The position numbers and the translations under genes were made by a program. Below, one piece after another: positions 16,955 to 26,508 of a stretch of 64,000 bases of DNA. Every line of letters begins with the position of its first letter. Position 1 is the stretch's first letter. The notes below the pieces were generated by a model that did no database searches, had not been told where the DNA came from, and saw nothing but the letters and a program-made list of their open reading frames with translations. This DNA comes from Arenicellales bacterium (lineage in GTDB: Bacteria; Pseudomonadota; Gammaproteobacteria; Arenicellales; JAHEKD01). The stretch spans positions 338,609 to 402,608 of the forward strand of contig JANQSD010000001.1 of the NCBI GenBank assembly GCA_028284225.1, written 5' to 3'.

Positions 16955-19114
16955 ATGGTTAAAGCAATGAAATTCGATCAAAGTAGACGCTATTTCCTTA
17001 AATCAACTGCTGTCGTTGGGGCAGGTTTAACAGTTGGTGTTTATTATCCTGATGTACTGGCCGGGCAGGTTGAAGCTAATGCCTTTGAGCCCAATGCATT
17101 CGTGCGGGTTTCACCGGATAACATCGTTACAGTGATGATTAAACATTTGGAAATGGGTCAGGGCACTTACACCGGATTAGCGACATTAGTTGCCGATGAG
17201 ATGGACGCTAGCTGGGATCAAATTGTTTGTGAAGGTGCACCCGCTGATGCCTCTAAATACAATAACTTATTCTTTGGCCCTTTTCAGGGTACTGGAGGCA
17301 GCACAGGTTTGGCCAATTCATTTGAACAATTGCGCAATGCCGGTGCGGCAGCGAAATCCATGTTGGTTTCCGCCGCCGCAGAAACCTGGCAGGTGCCGGT
17401 GGAAGAAATCAGCGTTGAATCAGGCATGCTCAAGCATAATGGCTCGGGTAAGACAGCCACATTCGGTGAAATGGCAGATGCGGCTTCAAAACAACCGGTA
17501 CCGCAGAATGTCACTCTAAAATCGCCTGAAGAATTTATTTATATCGGTAAAACCATACCTCGTAAAGATATTGGCAAAACCGATGGCACGGCGGTTTATA
17601 CTCAGGATATCAATTTGCCGAATATGCTGACGGCCTTAGTCGCGCATGCGCCCCGTTTCGGTGCAACGGTTAAAAGCTTTTCAGAACAATCAGCTAAAGC
17701 AATTCCCGGCGTTGAGCATGTTTTACAAATACCAACCGGTGTGGCGGTATTGGCCAAGGATTATTGGACAGCTAAAAAGGGCCGCGATGCCTTACAGGTT
17801 GAGTGGGATGAAGACAGTGCAGAAACAGCCGGTTCAGCTCAATTGATGCAGCAATATCGTGAATTAGCGAACCAACCCGGTACACCTGCCCGCAATGATG
17901 GTGATACTCAAGCTTCAATGGCCCAGGCCGCTCAAGTTTTAGAAGCCAGTTATGAGTTTCCTTATCTTGCCCATGCCACCATGGAACCCATGAACTGCGT
18001 CGTTCAGATTAATGAAGACGGCGTTGAAGTATGGAACGGTGCGCAATTACAGACCGGTGATCAGTATGCGGTTTCAGCTGTAGTTGGTGTCAATCCTGAG
18101 CAGGTAAAAATTAATACCTTGTTTGCTGGCAGCAGCTTTGGCAGGCGGGCTAATTCGCATTCAGATTATGTGGTTGAGGCGGCTCAGGTAGCAAAGGCTT
18201 TGGGAACGGGGCAGCCCGTAAAAATGGTTTGGTCACGTGAGGACGACATGAAGGCAGGCTATTTCAGGCCCATGTATTTTCACAAAATCAAAGCAGGTTT
18301 AGACGACAAGGGCAAAGTGATTGCCTGGCAGCATCGGGTGGTTGGCCAGTCCATCTTAAAGGGAACAGCATTTGAAGAAATGATGGTGCAGAATGGTATT
18401 GATGCAACATCAGTAGAAGGTGCCACGAATTTACCTTATGCGATTCCTAACTTATCTGTTGATCTGCACACCACTGTTAATCAAGTGCCGGTATTATGGT
18501 GGCGAGCAGTAGGTTCAACACATACCGGTTTTTCCACAGAAACGTTTATTGATGAGTTGGCCGTTGCCGCTAACAAAGATCCAGTCGAATTTAGAATGGA
18601 GTTGCTGGAAGGGCATCCGCGCCATCAGGGTGTATTAAAACTGGCGGCCGAAAAGGCAGGTTGGGGTAGCAGTATTCCTGAAGGTAAAGGCCGCGGTGTC
18701 GCAGTACATGAATCATTTGGTAGTTTTGTGGCCCAGGTTGCTGAAGTAACTGTGACAGAAGCTGGCAAATATACGGTTGATAAGGTTGTTTGTGCTGTCG
18801 ACTGTGGTGTTCCTGTTAACCCGGATATTATCAAGGCGCAAATGGAAGGCGGTATCGGCTTTGGTTTATCACCAACCATGGTCAGCGAGATTACACTGGA
18901 AAATGGTGCAGTCAGTCAGTCAAATTTTCATGACTATCAAGTCATTCGATTGAATCAAATGCCCGAGATAGAGGTGCATATAGTGCCCTCAACTGAAATC
19001 CCAACCGGAGTAGGTGAACCCGGCGTACCTGTTATCGCACCTGCGGTGGCTAATGCGATTTTTAATGCTACCGGTGAACGATTGTACAAGCTGCCGTTGC
19101 AATTAAGCGCTTAA
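16955..19114 (+). CDS. iorB: Molybdopterin-binding subunit of a molybdenum hydroxylase (isoquinoline 1-oxidoreductase beta type), Tat-exported
   Basis: 719 residues. A Tat signal ([21 protein letters not shown], within the first 40 residues) suggests folded export to the periplasm with the iron-sulfur subunit. The body has the duplicated aldehyde-oxidase domains of Ior[64 protein letters not shown], and [18 protein letters not shown], where the Glu is the usual catalytic residue. It hydroxylates N-heterocycles or oxidises aldehydes; the substrate cannot be told. No XdhC-like maturation factor is adjacent. Confidence 0.85.
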   Translation: MVKAMKFDQSRRYFLKSTAVVGAGLTVGVYYPDVLAGQVEANAFEPNAFVRVSPDNIVTVMIKHLEMGQGTYTGLATLVADEMDASWDQIVCEGAPADASKYNNLFFGPFQGTGGSTGLANSFEQLRNAGAAAKSMLVSAAAETWQVPVEEISVESGMLKHNGSGKTATFGEMADAASKQPVPQNVTLKSPEEFIYIGKTIPRKDIGKTDGTAVYTQDINLPNMLTALVAHAPRFGATVKSFSEQSAKAIPGVEHVLQIPTGVAVLAKDYWTAKKGRDALQVEWDEDSAETAGSAQLMQQYRELANQPGTPARNDGDTQASMAQAAQVLEASYEFPYLAHATMEPMNCVVQINEDGVEVWNGAQLQTGDQYAVSAVVGVNPEQVKINTLFAGSSFGRRANSHSDYVVEAAQVAKALGTGQPVKMVWSREDDMKAGYFRPMYFHKIKAGLDDKGKVIAWQHRVVGQSILKGTAFEEMMVQNGIDATSVEGATNLPYAIPNLSVDLHTTVNQVPVLWWRAVGSTHTGFSTETFIDELAVAANKDPVEFRMELLEGHPRHQGVLKLAAEKAGWGSSIPEGKGRGVAVHESFGSFVAQVAEVTVTEAGKYTVDKVVCAVDCGVPVNPDIIKAQMEGGIGFGLSPTMVSEITLENGAVSQSNFHDYQVIRLNQMPEIEVHIVPSTEIPTGVGEPGVPVIAPAVANAIFNATGERLYKLPLQLSA

Positions 19115-19135
19115 ACTGCCATTAAGTTCTAAAGA

Positions 19136-19170
19136 CGTTCACTCAGGTATTTACTTGAGTGAATGTTTTA
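19136..19170 (+). terminator. Rho-independent terminator after iorB
   Basis: TTCACTCA (19138-19145) pairs with TGAGTGAA (19156-19163) around a ten-base loop and is followed by TGTTTTATT. It lies 24 bp past the iorB stop. Confidence 0.65.
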
Positions 19171-19245
19171 TTGAAGTGATTGATATGGCAAAAAGTAGGT
19201 GTCGCGATTAAACTATTGGTTATAAAACAAACGACCAAGTAACGA

Positions 19246-19962
19246 GTGACAGCACCCATCAATCCAGACGCCTTTACATTGTCTGTTGTAATTCCTTGCT
19301 TCAATGAGCTGGAAACAATCGATGAAATCATTAATCGGGTTAGGCATTCCGGAATAAAAAATATAGAGCTGATCGTGGTTGATGATTGTTCAACAGATGG
19401 TACCAGGGAGCGCTTAAAAACTGATTTAAATCAAAGGATTGATCAATTGATACTCCATGATACTAATTTGGGTAAAGGGGCAGCTCTTAGCTCGGGGTTC
19501 AAAGTTGCCACAGGGGATATTGTGATTATTCAGGATGCGGATCTGGAATATGATCCGCAAGAATACAAAATCATGCTGGAACCGTTTTTTGTTGCCAATG
19601 CTGATGTGGTTTATGGTTCACGGTTTATTGGGGGCAATATACATCGGGTTGTTTATTTTTGGCATATGGTTGCTAACAGGATGCTGACATTAATCTCAAA
19701 CGCATTTTGTAATCTGAATCTCAGTGATATGGAAACCTGCTATAAAGCGTTCCGCCGTGAGGTTATTCAAAGCATCAAATTAGAAGAAAAGCGTTTTGGT
19801 TGTGAACCGGAGATGACAATCAAACTAGCCAAGAAAAAGCTTGTGTTCTACGAGGTCGGAATTTCTTACTATGGCAGAACCTATGAACAAGGCAAGAAAA
19901 TCGGTTTTAAAGACGCCATAAGAGCCGTTTATGCAATTGTCAAATATTCGATAAAGCCATGA
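19246..19962 (+). CDS. Family 2 glycosyltransferase (dolichyl-phosphate mannose synthase-like)
   Basis: 238 residues, GTG start. GT-A fold motifs are SVVIPCFNELETIDEII, IELIVVDDCSTDGT, LGKGAALSSGFKVATGDIVIIQDADLEYDP with its DAD metal site, and VVYGSRF. It likely transfers a sugar from a nucleotide donor to a polyprenyl phosphate. It lacks the C-terminal membrane helices of GtrB/ArnC proteins. Its stop overlaps the next gene by ATGA, and that gene overlaps a polytopic membrane protein, forming a three-gene unit that may decorate a surface polymer. Confidence 0.85.
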   Translation: MTAPINPDAFTLSVVIPCFNELETIDEIINRVRHSGIKNIELIVVDDCSTDGTRERLKTDLNQRIDQLILHDTNLGKGAALSSGFKVATGDIVIIQDADLEYDPQEYKIMLEPFFVANADVVYGSRFIGGNIHRVVYFWHMVANRMLTLISNAFCNLNLSDMETCYKAFRREVIQSIKLEEKRFGCEPEMTIKLAKKKLVFYEVGISYYGRTYEQGKKIGFKDAIRAVYAIVKYSIKP

Positions 19963-20315
19963 ATTCAAAAAGAATCGGGATAATAATTTTAATTCTTTTA
20001 GCACTGCAAGTAGTTCATACAAATACAAGATTACTCGGCAAATCCTATACAAATTTTACTCAATCAGAAACTGATTTTGTTTCCAAAGTAGAGGCGGCTT
20101 TTGCGCAAAATCAAGATTTATTTGCACCATACTCAATGTTTTATATGAAGCACAAAAATAACCCAGAATTGATAAAACATTATTTTGCTTCCCAATATAG
20201 TCTGGTACCCAGATTAGTATCAGATAAAGCACGAGATGCATCATTACCAGAGTTAGTGTTAGAGCAATCTGAGTATGATGGCAGGTTGATACTATCTGTG
20301 ATTATCCCTGATTGA
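19959..20315 (+). CDS. Small membrane-anchored protein of unknown function
   Basis: 118 residues. One N-terminal helix (IGIIILILLALQVV, residues ~6-20) looks like an uncleaved anchor or signal; the rest is soluble and probably outside. No motif I recognise. It is translationally coupled on both sides: ATGA overlaps with the glycosyltransferase upstream and with the membrane protein downstream. It is probably a partner of these two in one glycan-transfer machine. Confidence 0.6.
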   Translation: MNSKRIGIIILILLALQVVHTNTRLLGKSYTNFTQSETDFVSKVEAAFAQNQDLFAPYSMFYMKHKNNPELIKHYFASQYSLVPRLVSDKARDASLPELVLEQSEYDGRLILSVIIPD

Positions 20316-21712
20316 TGTTGATCATTGCGAACTTAGCAATACTGTTGCTACTTAGCTGGTTTTTGTATAAGCATTGTTTTAATTATTGGTCCGGTATTAG
20401 GCGGTTTCTGCTTGCGCTAACCGTGAGTGTACACATCTATTTTCTATTCTCATCCGTTAGTTATTTTCTTTGCTTGAATTTTTCCGTATCAACAGTTTCC
20501 AGGGAGAATACTGAGCTGATTATATTAGCGCTGATTAGTGCCTTATCGGCAGCACTGATATTGACCGGCAGCCAAGGTTCACACAGCGGTTCTGATTATT
20601 CGCCTTTATCTTCTGACACTGACTGGATTGGGTCATTGCCTATACAAATCAGTCCGAAAGTGATTGTTGGGGTCAAGTTTCTGACTGGATTATCTGTATT
20701 AATCGTTCTTATTTACGCTGTTTCAAAATTGTATTCAGATCCGCATGGTGAATGGGATGCCTGGGCGATCTGGAACTTGAAAGCCAGATTCCTGTATCGC
20801 TCACCGTATGAATGGTCAACAGGTTTCAGTCAAGTTATTGCCTGGTCACACCCGGATTATCCATTACTGATTCCTATACTGATAGCAAAACACTGGGGGC
20901 TATTTGGACAAGAAAGTGTGGTTGTTCCGCACATAATTGCTGCCTTTTACCTGATCAGCGGTGCATATGTAATGTATTGTGTAATCAGTAAGTTTGTTGA
21001 CTCTAATGTTGCTTGCTTGACATTATTGTTGCTTTTTTCAAGTTACGCCTATATCAGAAATAGTGTTTTTTTAACTGCAGATATACCGTTAGCTAACCTA
21101 TTATTACTGTCAGTTTGTTTTTTTTGTAGTTATTTGGTTTTAAAACAAACTTTCATGCTGATGTTGGCTTATTTGTTCTTGGGGGCGGTGATATGGGCAA
21201 AAAATGAAGGACAGCTGATTTATATAATATTTGCAGTTTTTTATCTGGTCCAGTCATATAAATCAGCCGGTTTGCAAAGATCCTTGATGCTTGCCGTATT
21301 GACCTTGTTGCCATTTATATTGTGTTATTTAATATTTAAGCAACAAATTTCCTCAGCCAACGATTTGTTTGCCAATAATTCAGTCCAGGCGGTACTGGAT
21401 AGGAGTTTGGATTTATCTCGTTATAAATTAGTCGCAAGCAGTTTTTTGGGCGCCATAGTTGATCTATTTAAAATCAATCTGCTGTTTGTTATCGCTTTAT
21501 TGATCTGTTTTCGAAAACAAATCATTTATTCTGACGTAAGCTATTTATTGATTGCGATTCTGGCCAGCGTCTTCGGCTATTTGGCCATATACCTATTTAT
21601 CACACCGCATGACTTGGCTTGGCATTTGCAAACATCTATGCAAAGAATCATGTTGCATTTTTATCCAAGTTTCGTGTTTTTATTGTTTTTTGCAACAAAG
21701 AAGGTGAGTTAA
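20312..21712 (+). CDS. Polytopic membrane protein, probable GT-C-like glycosyltransferase
   Basis: 466 residues with about eleven to twelve hydrophobic helices. After the early helices comes a loop with DPHGEWDAWAIWNLKARFLYR and WSHPDYPLLIPIL; an acidic-aromatic loop followed by a DYP-like motif is usual in GT-C transferases that use polyprenyl-linked sugars. It overlaps the small anchored protein upstream, and the pairing with a GT2 enzyme that could make a lipid-linked sugar supports this. I do not recognise a named family. Confidence 0.6.
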   Translation: MMLIIANLAILLLLSWFLYKHCFNYWSGIRRFLLALTVSVHIYFLFSSVSYFLCLNFSVSTVSRENTELIILALISALSAALILTGSQGSHSGSDYSPLSSDTDWIGSLPIQISPKVIVGVKFLTGLSVLIVLIYAVSKLYSDPHGEWDAWAIWNLKARFLYRSPYEWSTGFSQVIAWSHPDYPLLIPILIAKHWGLFGQESVVVPHIIAAFYLISGAYVMYCVISKFVDSNVACLTLLLLFSSYAYIRNSVFLTADIPLANLLLLSVCFFCSYLVLKQTFMLMLAYLFLGAVIWAKNEGQLIYIIFAVFYLVQSYKSAGLQRSLMLAVLTLLPFILCYLIFKQQISSANDLFANNSVQAVLDRSLDLSRYKLVASSFLGAIVDLFKINLLFVIALLICFRKQIIYSDVSYLLIAILASVFGYLAIYLFITPHDLAWHLQTSMQRIMLHFYPSFVFLLFFATKKVS

Positions 21713-21727
21713 ATAATCAATAGCTGG

Positions 21728-21973
21728 CTATTGCGGTTTTACACTCACGCGGCCTTTGTTAGTAATGTTGATCTTATAGCGTTTGCCATCAGCGCAACTA
21801 GCGGTTATGGTTTTATTACCGTTACTATCAACAGTTTCTTTTATGTTGCTGGCTTTGCTGCCGCACGCATAACCATTAAGATTAATTGTTGCTGCAACAT
21901 CCTGCGCGGGTGTGACCGCAAAAGCATTCAGGCTTATGAACAAGCCGCTTAAAATTGCTAATAGTCGTTTCAT
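21728..21973 (-). CDS. Small secreted protein of unknown function
   Basis: 81 residues from the ATG at 21973 (MKRLLAILSGLFISLNAFA, a clear signal peptide cleaved near residue 19). The mature part has two cysteines (YACGSK and ASCADGKRY) that could form a disulfide, and a repetitive beta-type text. Its start overlaps the upstream gene stop by ATGA, so the two are co-translated. Function unknown. Confidence 0.65.
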   Translation of the reverse strand: MKRLLAILSGLFISLNAFAVTPAQDVAATINLNGYACGSKASNIKETVDSNGNKTITASCADGKRYKINITNKGRVSVKPQ

Positions 21974-22482
21974 GCTTTGTTCTCCATGATTGATTCCCAT
22001 AATTGTTCCTTGGCCAAATATATATCCTCGGCCAGGTTGTAGTCCTCACCTTTATTTAAAAGTGTGACCGTCTTCAATATTAATCCTTCAAAATCCTCAC
22101 GCAATTTCGACTTTTTGTCTGTTGCATCATCATTATCCTGCTTTATCTTCTCAGCCTTCTCAAGCAGGTCATCCACTTGGTTTTTGAGTGACAGTTTGGT
22201 GATTACACCGATTGCGTCAGTCTGTTTCATTCGTACAACTAATTCATCGACATCAAATTTGGCTTCTTCCTCAACTACTGTGTTTTCAGCAGTAGTACTA
22301 TCAGCGTCAGAATCAGTAGTTGTCTCATCTTGCGTATCTGAAACTTGATTATCAGATTCAGATGTTTGCTCAACGGTAGCTTCGGTTTCAGTTTCTTGCG
22401 CGAGTACTTGAGCCGAATAAAAACTCATCAAGTAAAGGCACAGTACCAATGCATATACTAGGTTTAAGTCAGTTTTTGTCAT
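21970..22482 (-). CDS. Exported acidic protein with coiled-coil segment, unknown function
   Basis: 170 residues. Signal peptide at residues ~1-28 (LVYALVLCLYLMSFYSAQVLAQ). Residues ~30-75 are a low-complexity Thr/Glu/Asp/Ser linker, and the remainder (about 76-170) is helical and charged, probably a coiled coil. It forms a two-gene unit with the small secreted protein downstream. No family recognised. Confidence 0.6.
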   Translation of the reverse strand: MTKTDLNLVYALVLCLYLMSFYSAQVLAQETETEATVEQTSESDNQVSDTQDETTTDSDADSTTAENTVVEEEAKFDVDELVVRMKQTDAIGVITKLSLKNQVDDLLEKAEKIKQDNDDATDKKSKLREDFEGLILKTVTLLNKGEDYNLAEDIYLAKEQLWESIMENKA

Positions 22483-22564
22483 GGTAGTTCAAGCTTAGGC
22501 ACTTATCAGAAGTATATTCAACAACTCTGAACAACAGGTAAACACGGGCTGAATTATGACTGAA

Positions 22565-23743
22565 TCAAATGATCGATTGAGTCGCGTTGTGTATGGTCTG
22601 TGTTAAAAATTGTCTGCAGGATTGTAGCTGTGAAATTTCAATATATTCATCCGGTTTGTGGGCCTGGTCGATGTTTCCTGGTCCACAGACAATGGCTTGC
22701 ATACCCAGGTTTTGAAATAAACCCGCCTCAGTGCCAAAGCTGATTTTTCCCGCTTTATCGTAAGGTGATAGACTCAAACACAGTTGTGTTAAAGGCAGGT
22801 CGGTTGCTGAGCTAAAAGCAGGAATTTCAGAGAGTTCTTCAAATCTAATTGCTGCTTTGAGATTTTTCTTTTTCATACGCGGTAACAAGGATTTTTCAGC
22901 ATAATCTTTAACTTCTTGCAGGAGCTTATTGCCATCATGCTCGGGGATATTGCGAAACTCAAAATCAAAAGTGCAATATTCCGGTACGATGTTCAAAACA
23001 CTGCCGCCCTGAACAGGCCCTGTATGCACGCTCGTGTAGGCAGGTGTAAATTCTTCATCAAAAGGACCGTCTTGTTCTATCCGCAGACTTAATTCATGCA
23101 GATAAGTAATAATCTGTGCTGCATATTCTACTGCGTTTAAACCCTCGTCAATACGGCTGGAGTGGCAAGCGTGACCGTGAACGTGACAGCGTTGACTTAT
23201 TTTTCCTTTGTGCGCGCGTATGGTCTGCATTAGGGTCGGTTCTCCGACAATACATGCAGCAGGGATAACCTCACGATGTTTCAGTTCCTCTAATAATGTC
23301 CTGACACCCAGGCAGCCAACTTCTTCATCATATGAAAATGCAAAGTGAATAGGCTGTTTTAAGTCTGCTTGCTGTATATCTTCAGTTAATGCCAGACAAA
23401 CGGCAATAAAGCCTTTCATGTCAGTGCTGCCGCGGCCGTATAATTTATTGTCTTCAATAGTTGTGTTGAAAGGTGCTTTAGTCCAATCTTGATCCGTCAC
23501 CGGGACTACGTCAGTATGACCGGATAAAACAATACCGGGAACATTTTCCGGTCCAGAGATGGTTGCAAAGAGGTTGGCCTTTTGTCTGGTTTCATCAAAA
23601 GCCAACTCGGATTTGATGCCGCGTTGTTGCAAATAACTTTGCGTGAAATCAATTAAGTTAAGGTTTGAATTACAACTGGTGGTGTCAAATTCAATCAACC
23701 GGGATAACAAATTTACAATTGCAGCGTCATCGGCCATAAACAT
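22565..23743 (-). CDS. argE: Acetylornithine deacetylase
   Basis: 392 residues of the M20 metallopeptidase family. Metal-site segments are SGHTDVVPV (first His/Asp), GRGSTDMKGF (bridging Asp), and SYDEEVGC (general base Glu and metal Glu). VHTGPVQGGSVLNIVPEYC belongs to the dimerisation lid, and CGPGNIDQAHKPDEYIE carries the last His. It removes the acetyl group from N-acetylornithine in arginine synthesis. It is alone, not in an arg cluster. The start may be two codons further in. Confidence 0.87.
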   Translation of the reverse strand: MFMADDAAIVNLLSRLIEFDTTSCNSNLNLIDFTQSYLQQRGIKSELAFDETRQKANLFATISGPENVPGIVLSGHTDVVPVTDQDWTKAPFNTTIEDNKLYGRGSTDMKGFIAVCLALTEDIQQADLKQPIHFAFSYDEEVGCLGVRTLLEELKHREVIPAACIVGEPTLMQTIRAHKGKISQRCHVHGHACHSSRIDEGLNAVEYAAQIITYLHELSLRIEQDGPFDEEFTPAYTSVHTGPVQGGSVLNIVPEYCTFDFEFRNIPEHDGNKLLQEVKDYAEKSLLPRMKKKNLKAAIRFEELSEIPAFSSATDLPLTQLCLSLSPYDKAGKISFGTEAGLFQNLGMQAIVCGPGNIDQAHKPDEYIEISQLQSCRQFLTQTIHNATQSII

Positions 23744-23788
23744 ATAGTGAGTTGGTTGGTGAAACTCTACTTTACAGTATTTCTAGTC

Positions 23789-24571
23789 TTAACGTAACGT
23801 TAGTGCCAATGTTATTAAGCCAACGACCCACACATACCAGGCGAATAAATAAAAGCGTTGATTCTTTAATAACCAAACAAACAACCATAAGGCAATTAAA
23901 CCGCTTATGAGCGCCGCTGCACCACCAAACAAAATAGCATTTAGTGCTTCACCCGAAACCGTGGTCAATTCCGGTAATAACAGTATGCCGGCGCCGGCCA
24001 TCGCGATGACACCAAGCAGAAAGGAAAATTCAGCTGCGGCCAGCGGCGCTAAACCAAGTGCGAGTGCAATAGCGACGGTTGAACCGCTCCTGGAAATACC
24101 GGGAAGAATGGCAAAAGCTTGAACACAACCGATTATTAATGCGGCTAACCAGCTAGGCTCGACCATGCGCCCCAGGTCGAGGGTATAACGTGTGCTCCAA
24201 ACAATGAAGCCAGTAATGATCAAACAAATTGCAACAACTAAAATGGACTCGAATTGTTGCTCAACCCAATCGCGTGCTAACAATGCAACCAGCACCGCAG
24301 GTACAGTGGCTAAACAGAGCTTAAAAATATAGCGCCAGGCATCGTTATCCAGGGTTAGAGCCCCCATGGTCAAAGCGGCTACTCGCTTTCGGTAAAACAA
24401 TAAAATTGCAATCAAAGTAGCGATGTGAACGGCAACTTCAAACAAGATGCCGCCGCCCGGTTTGGTGCCTAATAGCTCCTGGGCTAAGACCAAATGACCA
24501 GAACTCGAAACGGGTAAAAACTCGGTCAGGCCCTGAACGATACCCAGAATAATAGATTGAATGGTTTCCAT
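23789..24571 (-). CDS. uppP: Undecaprenyl-diphosphatase (BacA type)
   Basis: 260 residues with about eight membrane helices. The catalytic motifs are QGLTEFLPVSSSGHLVL (residues ~14-30) and the internal repeat PGISRSGSTVAIALALG. It dephosphorylates undecaprenyl diphosphate to recycle the lipid carrier for peptidoglycan and surface polymers. It is alone and divergent from the oxygenase gene at 24707. Confidence 0.93.
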   Translation of the reverse strand: METIQSIILGIVQGLTEFLPVSSSGHLVLAQELLGTKPGGGILFEVAVHIATLIAILLFYRKRVAALTMGALTLDNDAWRYIFKLCLATVPAVLVALLARDWVEQQFESILVVAICLIITGFIVWSTRYTLDLGRMVEPSWLAALIIGCVQAFAILPGISRSGSTVAIALALGLAPLAAAEFSFLLGVIAMAGAGILLLPELTTVSGEALNAILFGGAAALISGLIALWLFVWLLKNQRFYLFAWYVWVVGLITLALTLR

Positions 24572-24706
24572 TATTTAAGATTTAATTTTGAAGGCGGGAT
24601 TATACCGTTTTACCACACACATGTAGGACCAAAAAACTATTAACAAGCGGATGACTTTGAGCTGCTAAAGGCGCATAATTTGCACAACAACTATGGAGCT
24701 AGATCG

Positions 24707-25840
24707 GTGGCATTGATCTCTAATATTTCTTCAACGTCTGAGATTTTAACTATCAACTGGTCAGATGGCCGCAGTAGTAAATTGTTGGCGGTCTGGTTGC
24801 GTGATCATTGCCAGATGCCGCAAAGTCGTAATCCAGCTAACGGACAGCGACTGATGAATATCACAGACTTTCCTGAAGATGTATCGATTGTATCAGCGGA
24901 TCAAGCTGACGATAATATTGAGATTAGATTCAATCCTGACCATTATTCGAAATTTCCAGCCGTTTGGCTGCTGAATAATGCTTATGATCTTAAGCCTGCA
25001 TTTGATAATCGTAGTGCTGTAAACAAGACTATATGGGATGGCCGCAGTATTAATAGTGATGATGTCTTTCACTCATATCCGGATTATCTTGCGCATTCAA
25101 GTGCAAAGACGCAGGCCTTGTCGGCGTTTAATGATTATGGTTTTATTGTTCTGACAGACGTGCCCACCAAGTCCGGAACAATTTTAGATGTTATCGATAG
25201 CTTTGGTTATGTGCGAGAGACGAATTATGGTAAGACTTTTGATGTCAAAACAATCGTTGACCCTAATAATCTGGCGTTTACTAACCTTGGATTAGGTTTA
25301 CATGCCGATAATCCTTATCGTGACCCTGTGCCCACCATTCAATTGCTACATTGTTTAGAGAATACAGTCGACGGTGGTGAGTCGCTGCTGGCTGATGGTT
25401 TTAAAGCGGCGCAACTGTTGCGACAGGAATCACCTGAGTCGTTCAAAATGTTAACCACTACTTGGATTAACTTCAGATTCCAGGATATCCAGACTGATTT
25501 GCATTCACGCGCACCGTTCATTGAGGTTAATGATAACAATGAAGTGATTAAAGTGCGGTTTAATAACCGTTCGATTGCACCGATAAAGACCGAACCTGAA
25601 AAAATAAAATCCTTCTACAAGGCTTATCGTCACTATGCCGAAATCCTTGAACGTGAAACATTAACGTTTGAATTTAAAACCAAGCCCGGTGATTTAATCC
25701 TGTTCGACAATGCCAGAATTTTTCATGCACGCAAGGCATTTTCCGATAGTGGTTCGCGCTGGTTGCAGGGTGCTTATGCCGATTTGGACAGTTTATATAG
25801 TTCGTTATCCGTATTACAACGTAATCAGGAGGCCGCATGA
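24707..25840 (+). CDS. tmpA: 2-oxoglutarate/Fe(II) oxygenase, gamma-butyrobetaine hydroxylase-like; candidate phosphonate hydroxylase TmpA
   Basis: 377 residues from the GTG at 24707, chosen because GGAG lies eight bases before it; a TTG at 24680 would add nine residues. The N-terminal small domain (about 10-90, VWLRDHCQMPQ) and C-terminal TauD/BBOX domain match gamma-butyrobetaine hydroxylases. The iron site is HAD (His199, Asp201) with the distal His in ARIFHARKAF; the 2-oxoglutarate Arg is in SGSRWLQGAY. Overlap with an HD oxygenase of PhnZ/TmpB type argues for TmpA, which hydroxylates 2-(trimethylammonio)ethylphosphonate. Gamma-butyrobetaine or another betaine remains possible. Confidence 0.7.
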   Translation: MALISNISSTSEILTINWSDGRSSKLLAVWLRDHCQMPQSRNPANGQRLMNITDFPEDVSIVSADQADDNIEIRFNPDHYSKFPAVWLLNNAYDLKPAFDNRSAVNKTIWDGRSINSDDVFHSYPDYLAHSSAKTQALSAFNDYGFIVLTDVPTKSGTILDVIDSFGYVRETNYGKTFDVKTIVDPNNLAFTNLGLGLHADNPYRDPVPTIQLLHCLENTVDGGESLLADGFKAAQLLRQESPESFKMLTTTWINFRFQDIQTDLHSRAPFIEVNDNNEVIKVRFNNRSIAPIKTEPEKIKSFYKAYRHYAEILERETLTFEFKTKPGDLILFDNARIFHARKAFSDSGSRWLQGAYADLDSLYSSLSVLQRNQEAA

Positions 25841-26427
25841 GCCAGCAAGTTTCAATTAACAAAGACAACATTGTCGACTTTATTCAAGGTTTATTTGAAC
25901 GTCGAGGTGATGATTGGTATATGGGTGAGCCGGTCACTATGGCTCAGCATATGTTGCAGTCCGCATATTTTGCCGAAAAAGCCGGTGCTGATGACGAATT
26001 AGTGGTCTCGGCTTTATTACACGACATTGGCCACTACACCAGTGAGTTCCCCGAAGATTGTTTACAGAATGGAGTAGATAATGATCATGAAAATGCCGGT
26101 GCTGATTTTCTTGCGCCTTATTTTTCAGCTCGAGTAATTGACCCAATTCGCATGCATGTGGCCACCAAACGTTATTTATGTGCGACTAATCCTAGCTACT
26201 ATAAAGTTCTGTCAGACGCATCCAAGCAATCATTGGAAGTGCAGGGTGGTCCAATGGATGAAGCCGAAGTAGCAGAGTTTGAACAAGAACCTAACTATAA
26301 AGACGCAGTTCGCGTCAGGCATTGGGATGAAGCCGGCAAAGACCCGGAACTGAATGTTCCAAGCCTTGATCATTATGTCCCCAAAATCAGGCAGCTAGTC
26401 GAACAGCATTCACGAGAGTCATCCTGA
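25837..26427 (+). CDS. tmpB: HD-domain mixed-valent diiron oxygenase, candidate phosphonate C-P cleaving enzyme (TmpB/PhnZ type)
   Basis: 196 residues. All six diiron ligands expected from PhnZ can be placed: His38, His62, Asp63, His84, His107 and Asp164 (RVRHWDEAGK). The substrate-lid pair Tyr-x-x-Glu of PhnZ is present as Tyr28/Glu31 (YMGEP), with the same seven-residue spacing to the first His. The reaction would be oxidative cleavage of a 1-hydroxyalkylphosphonate to phosphate and an amino or betaine acid (glycine betaine for TmpB). The ATGA overlap with the hydroxylase gene indicates one two-step pathway. Confidence 0.75.
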   Translation: MSQQVSINKDNIVDFIQGLFERRGDDWYMGEPVTMAQHMLQSAYFAEKAGADDELVVSALLHDIGHYTSEFPEDCLQNGVDNDHENAGADFLAPYFSARVIDPIRMHVATKRYLCATNPSYYKVLSDASKQSLEVQGGPMDEAEVAEFEQEPNYKDAVRVRHWDEAGKDPELNVPSLDHYVPKIRQLVEQHSRESS

Positions 26428-26508
26428 GGCGAGTTAGCGCCGCAAGGATCTCCCTAAGACTGTTCGGGCTTCAAACCTCTCTACTCTCCCTGCAAGGGAG
26501 AGGACTTT
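26417..26508. repeat. Intergenic repeats between convergent genes
   Basis: GTCATCCTGAG and CAAGGATCTCCC form a dispersed repeat related to the one at 10703-10823. Immediately after, CTCTCCCTGCAAGGGAGAG makes a short stem that may terminate both convergent transcripts. The repeat starts inside the last codons of the tmpB gene. Confidence 0.5.
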
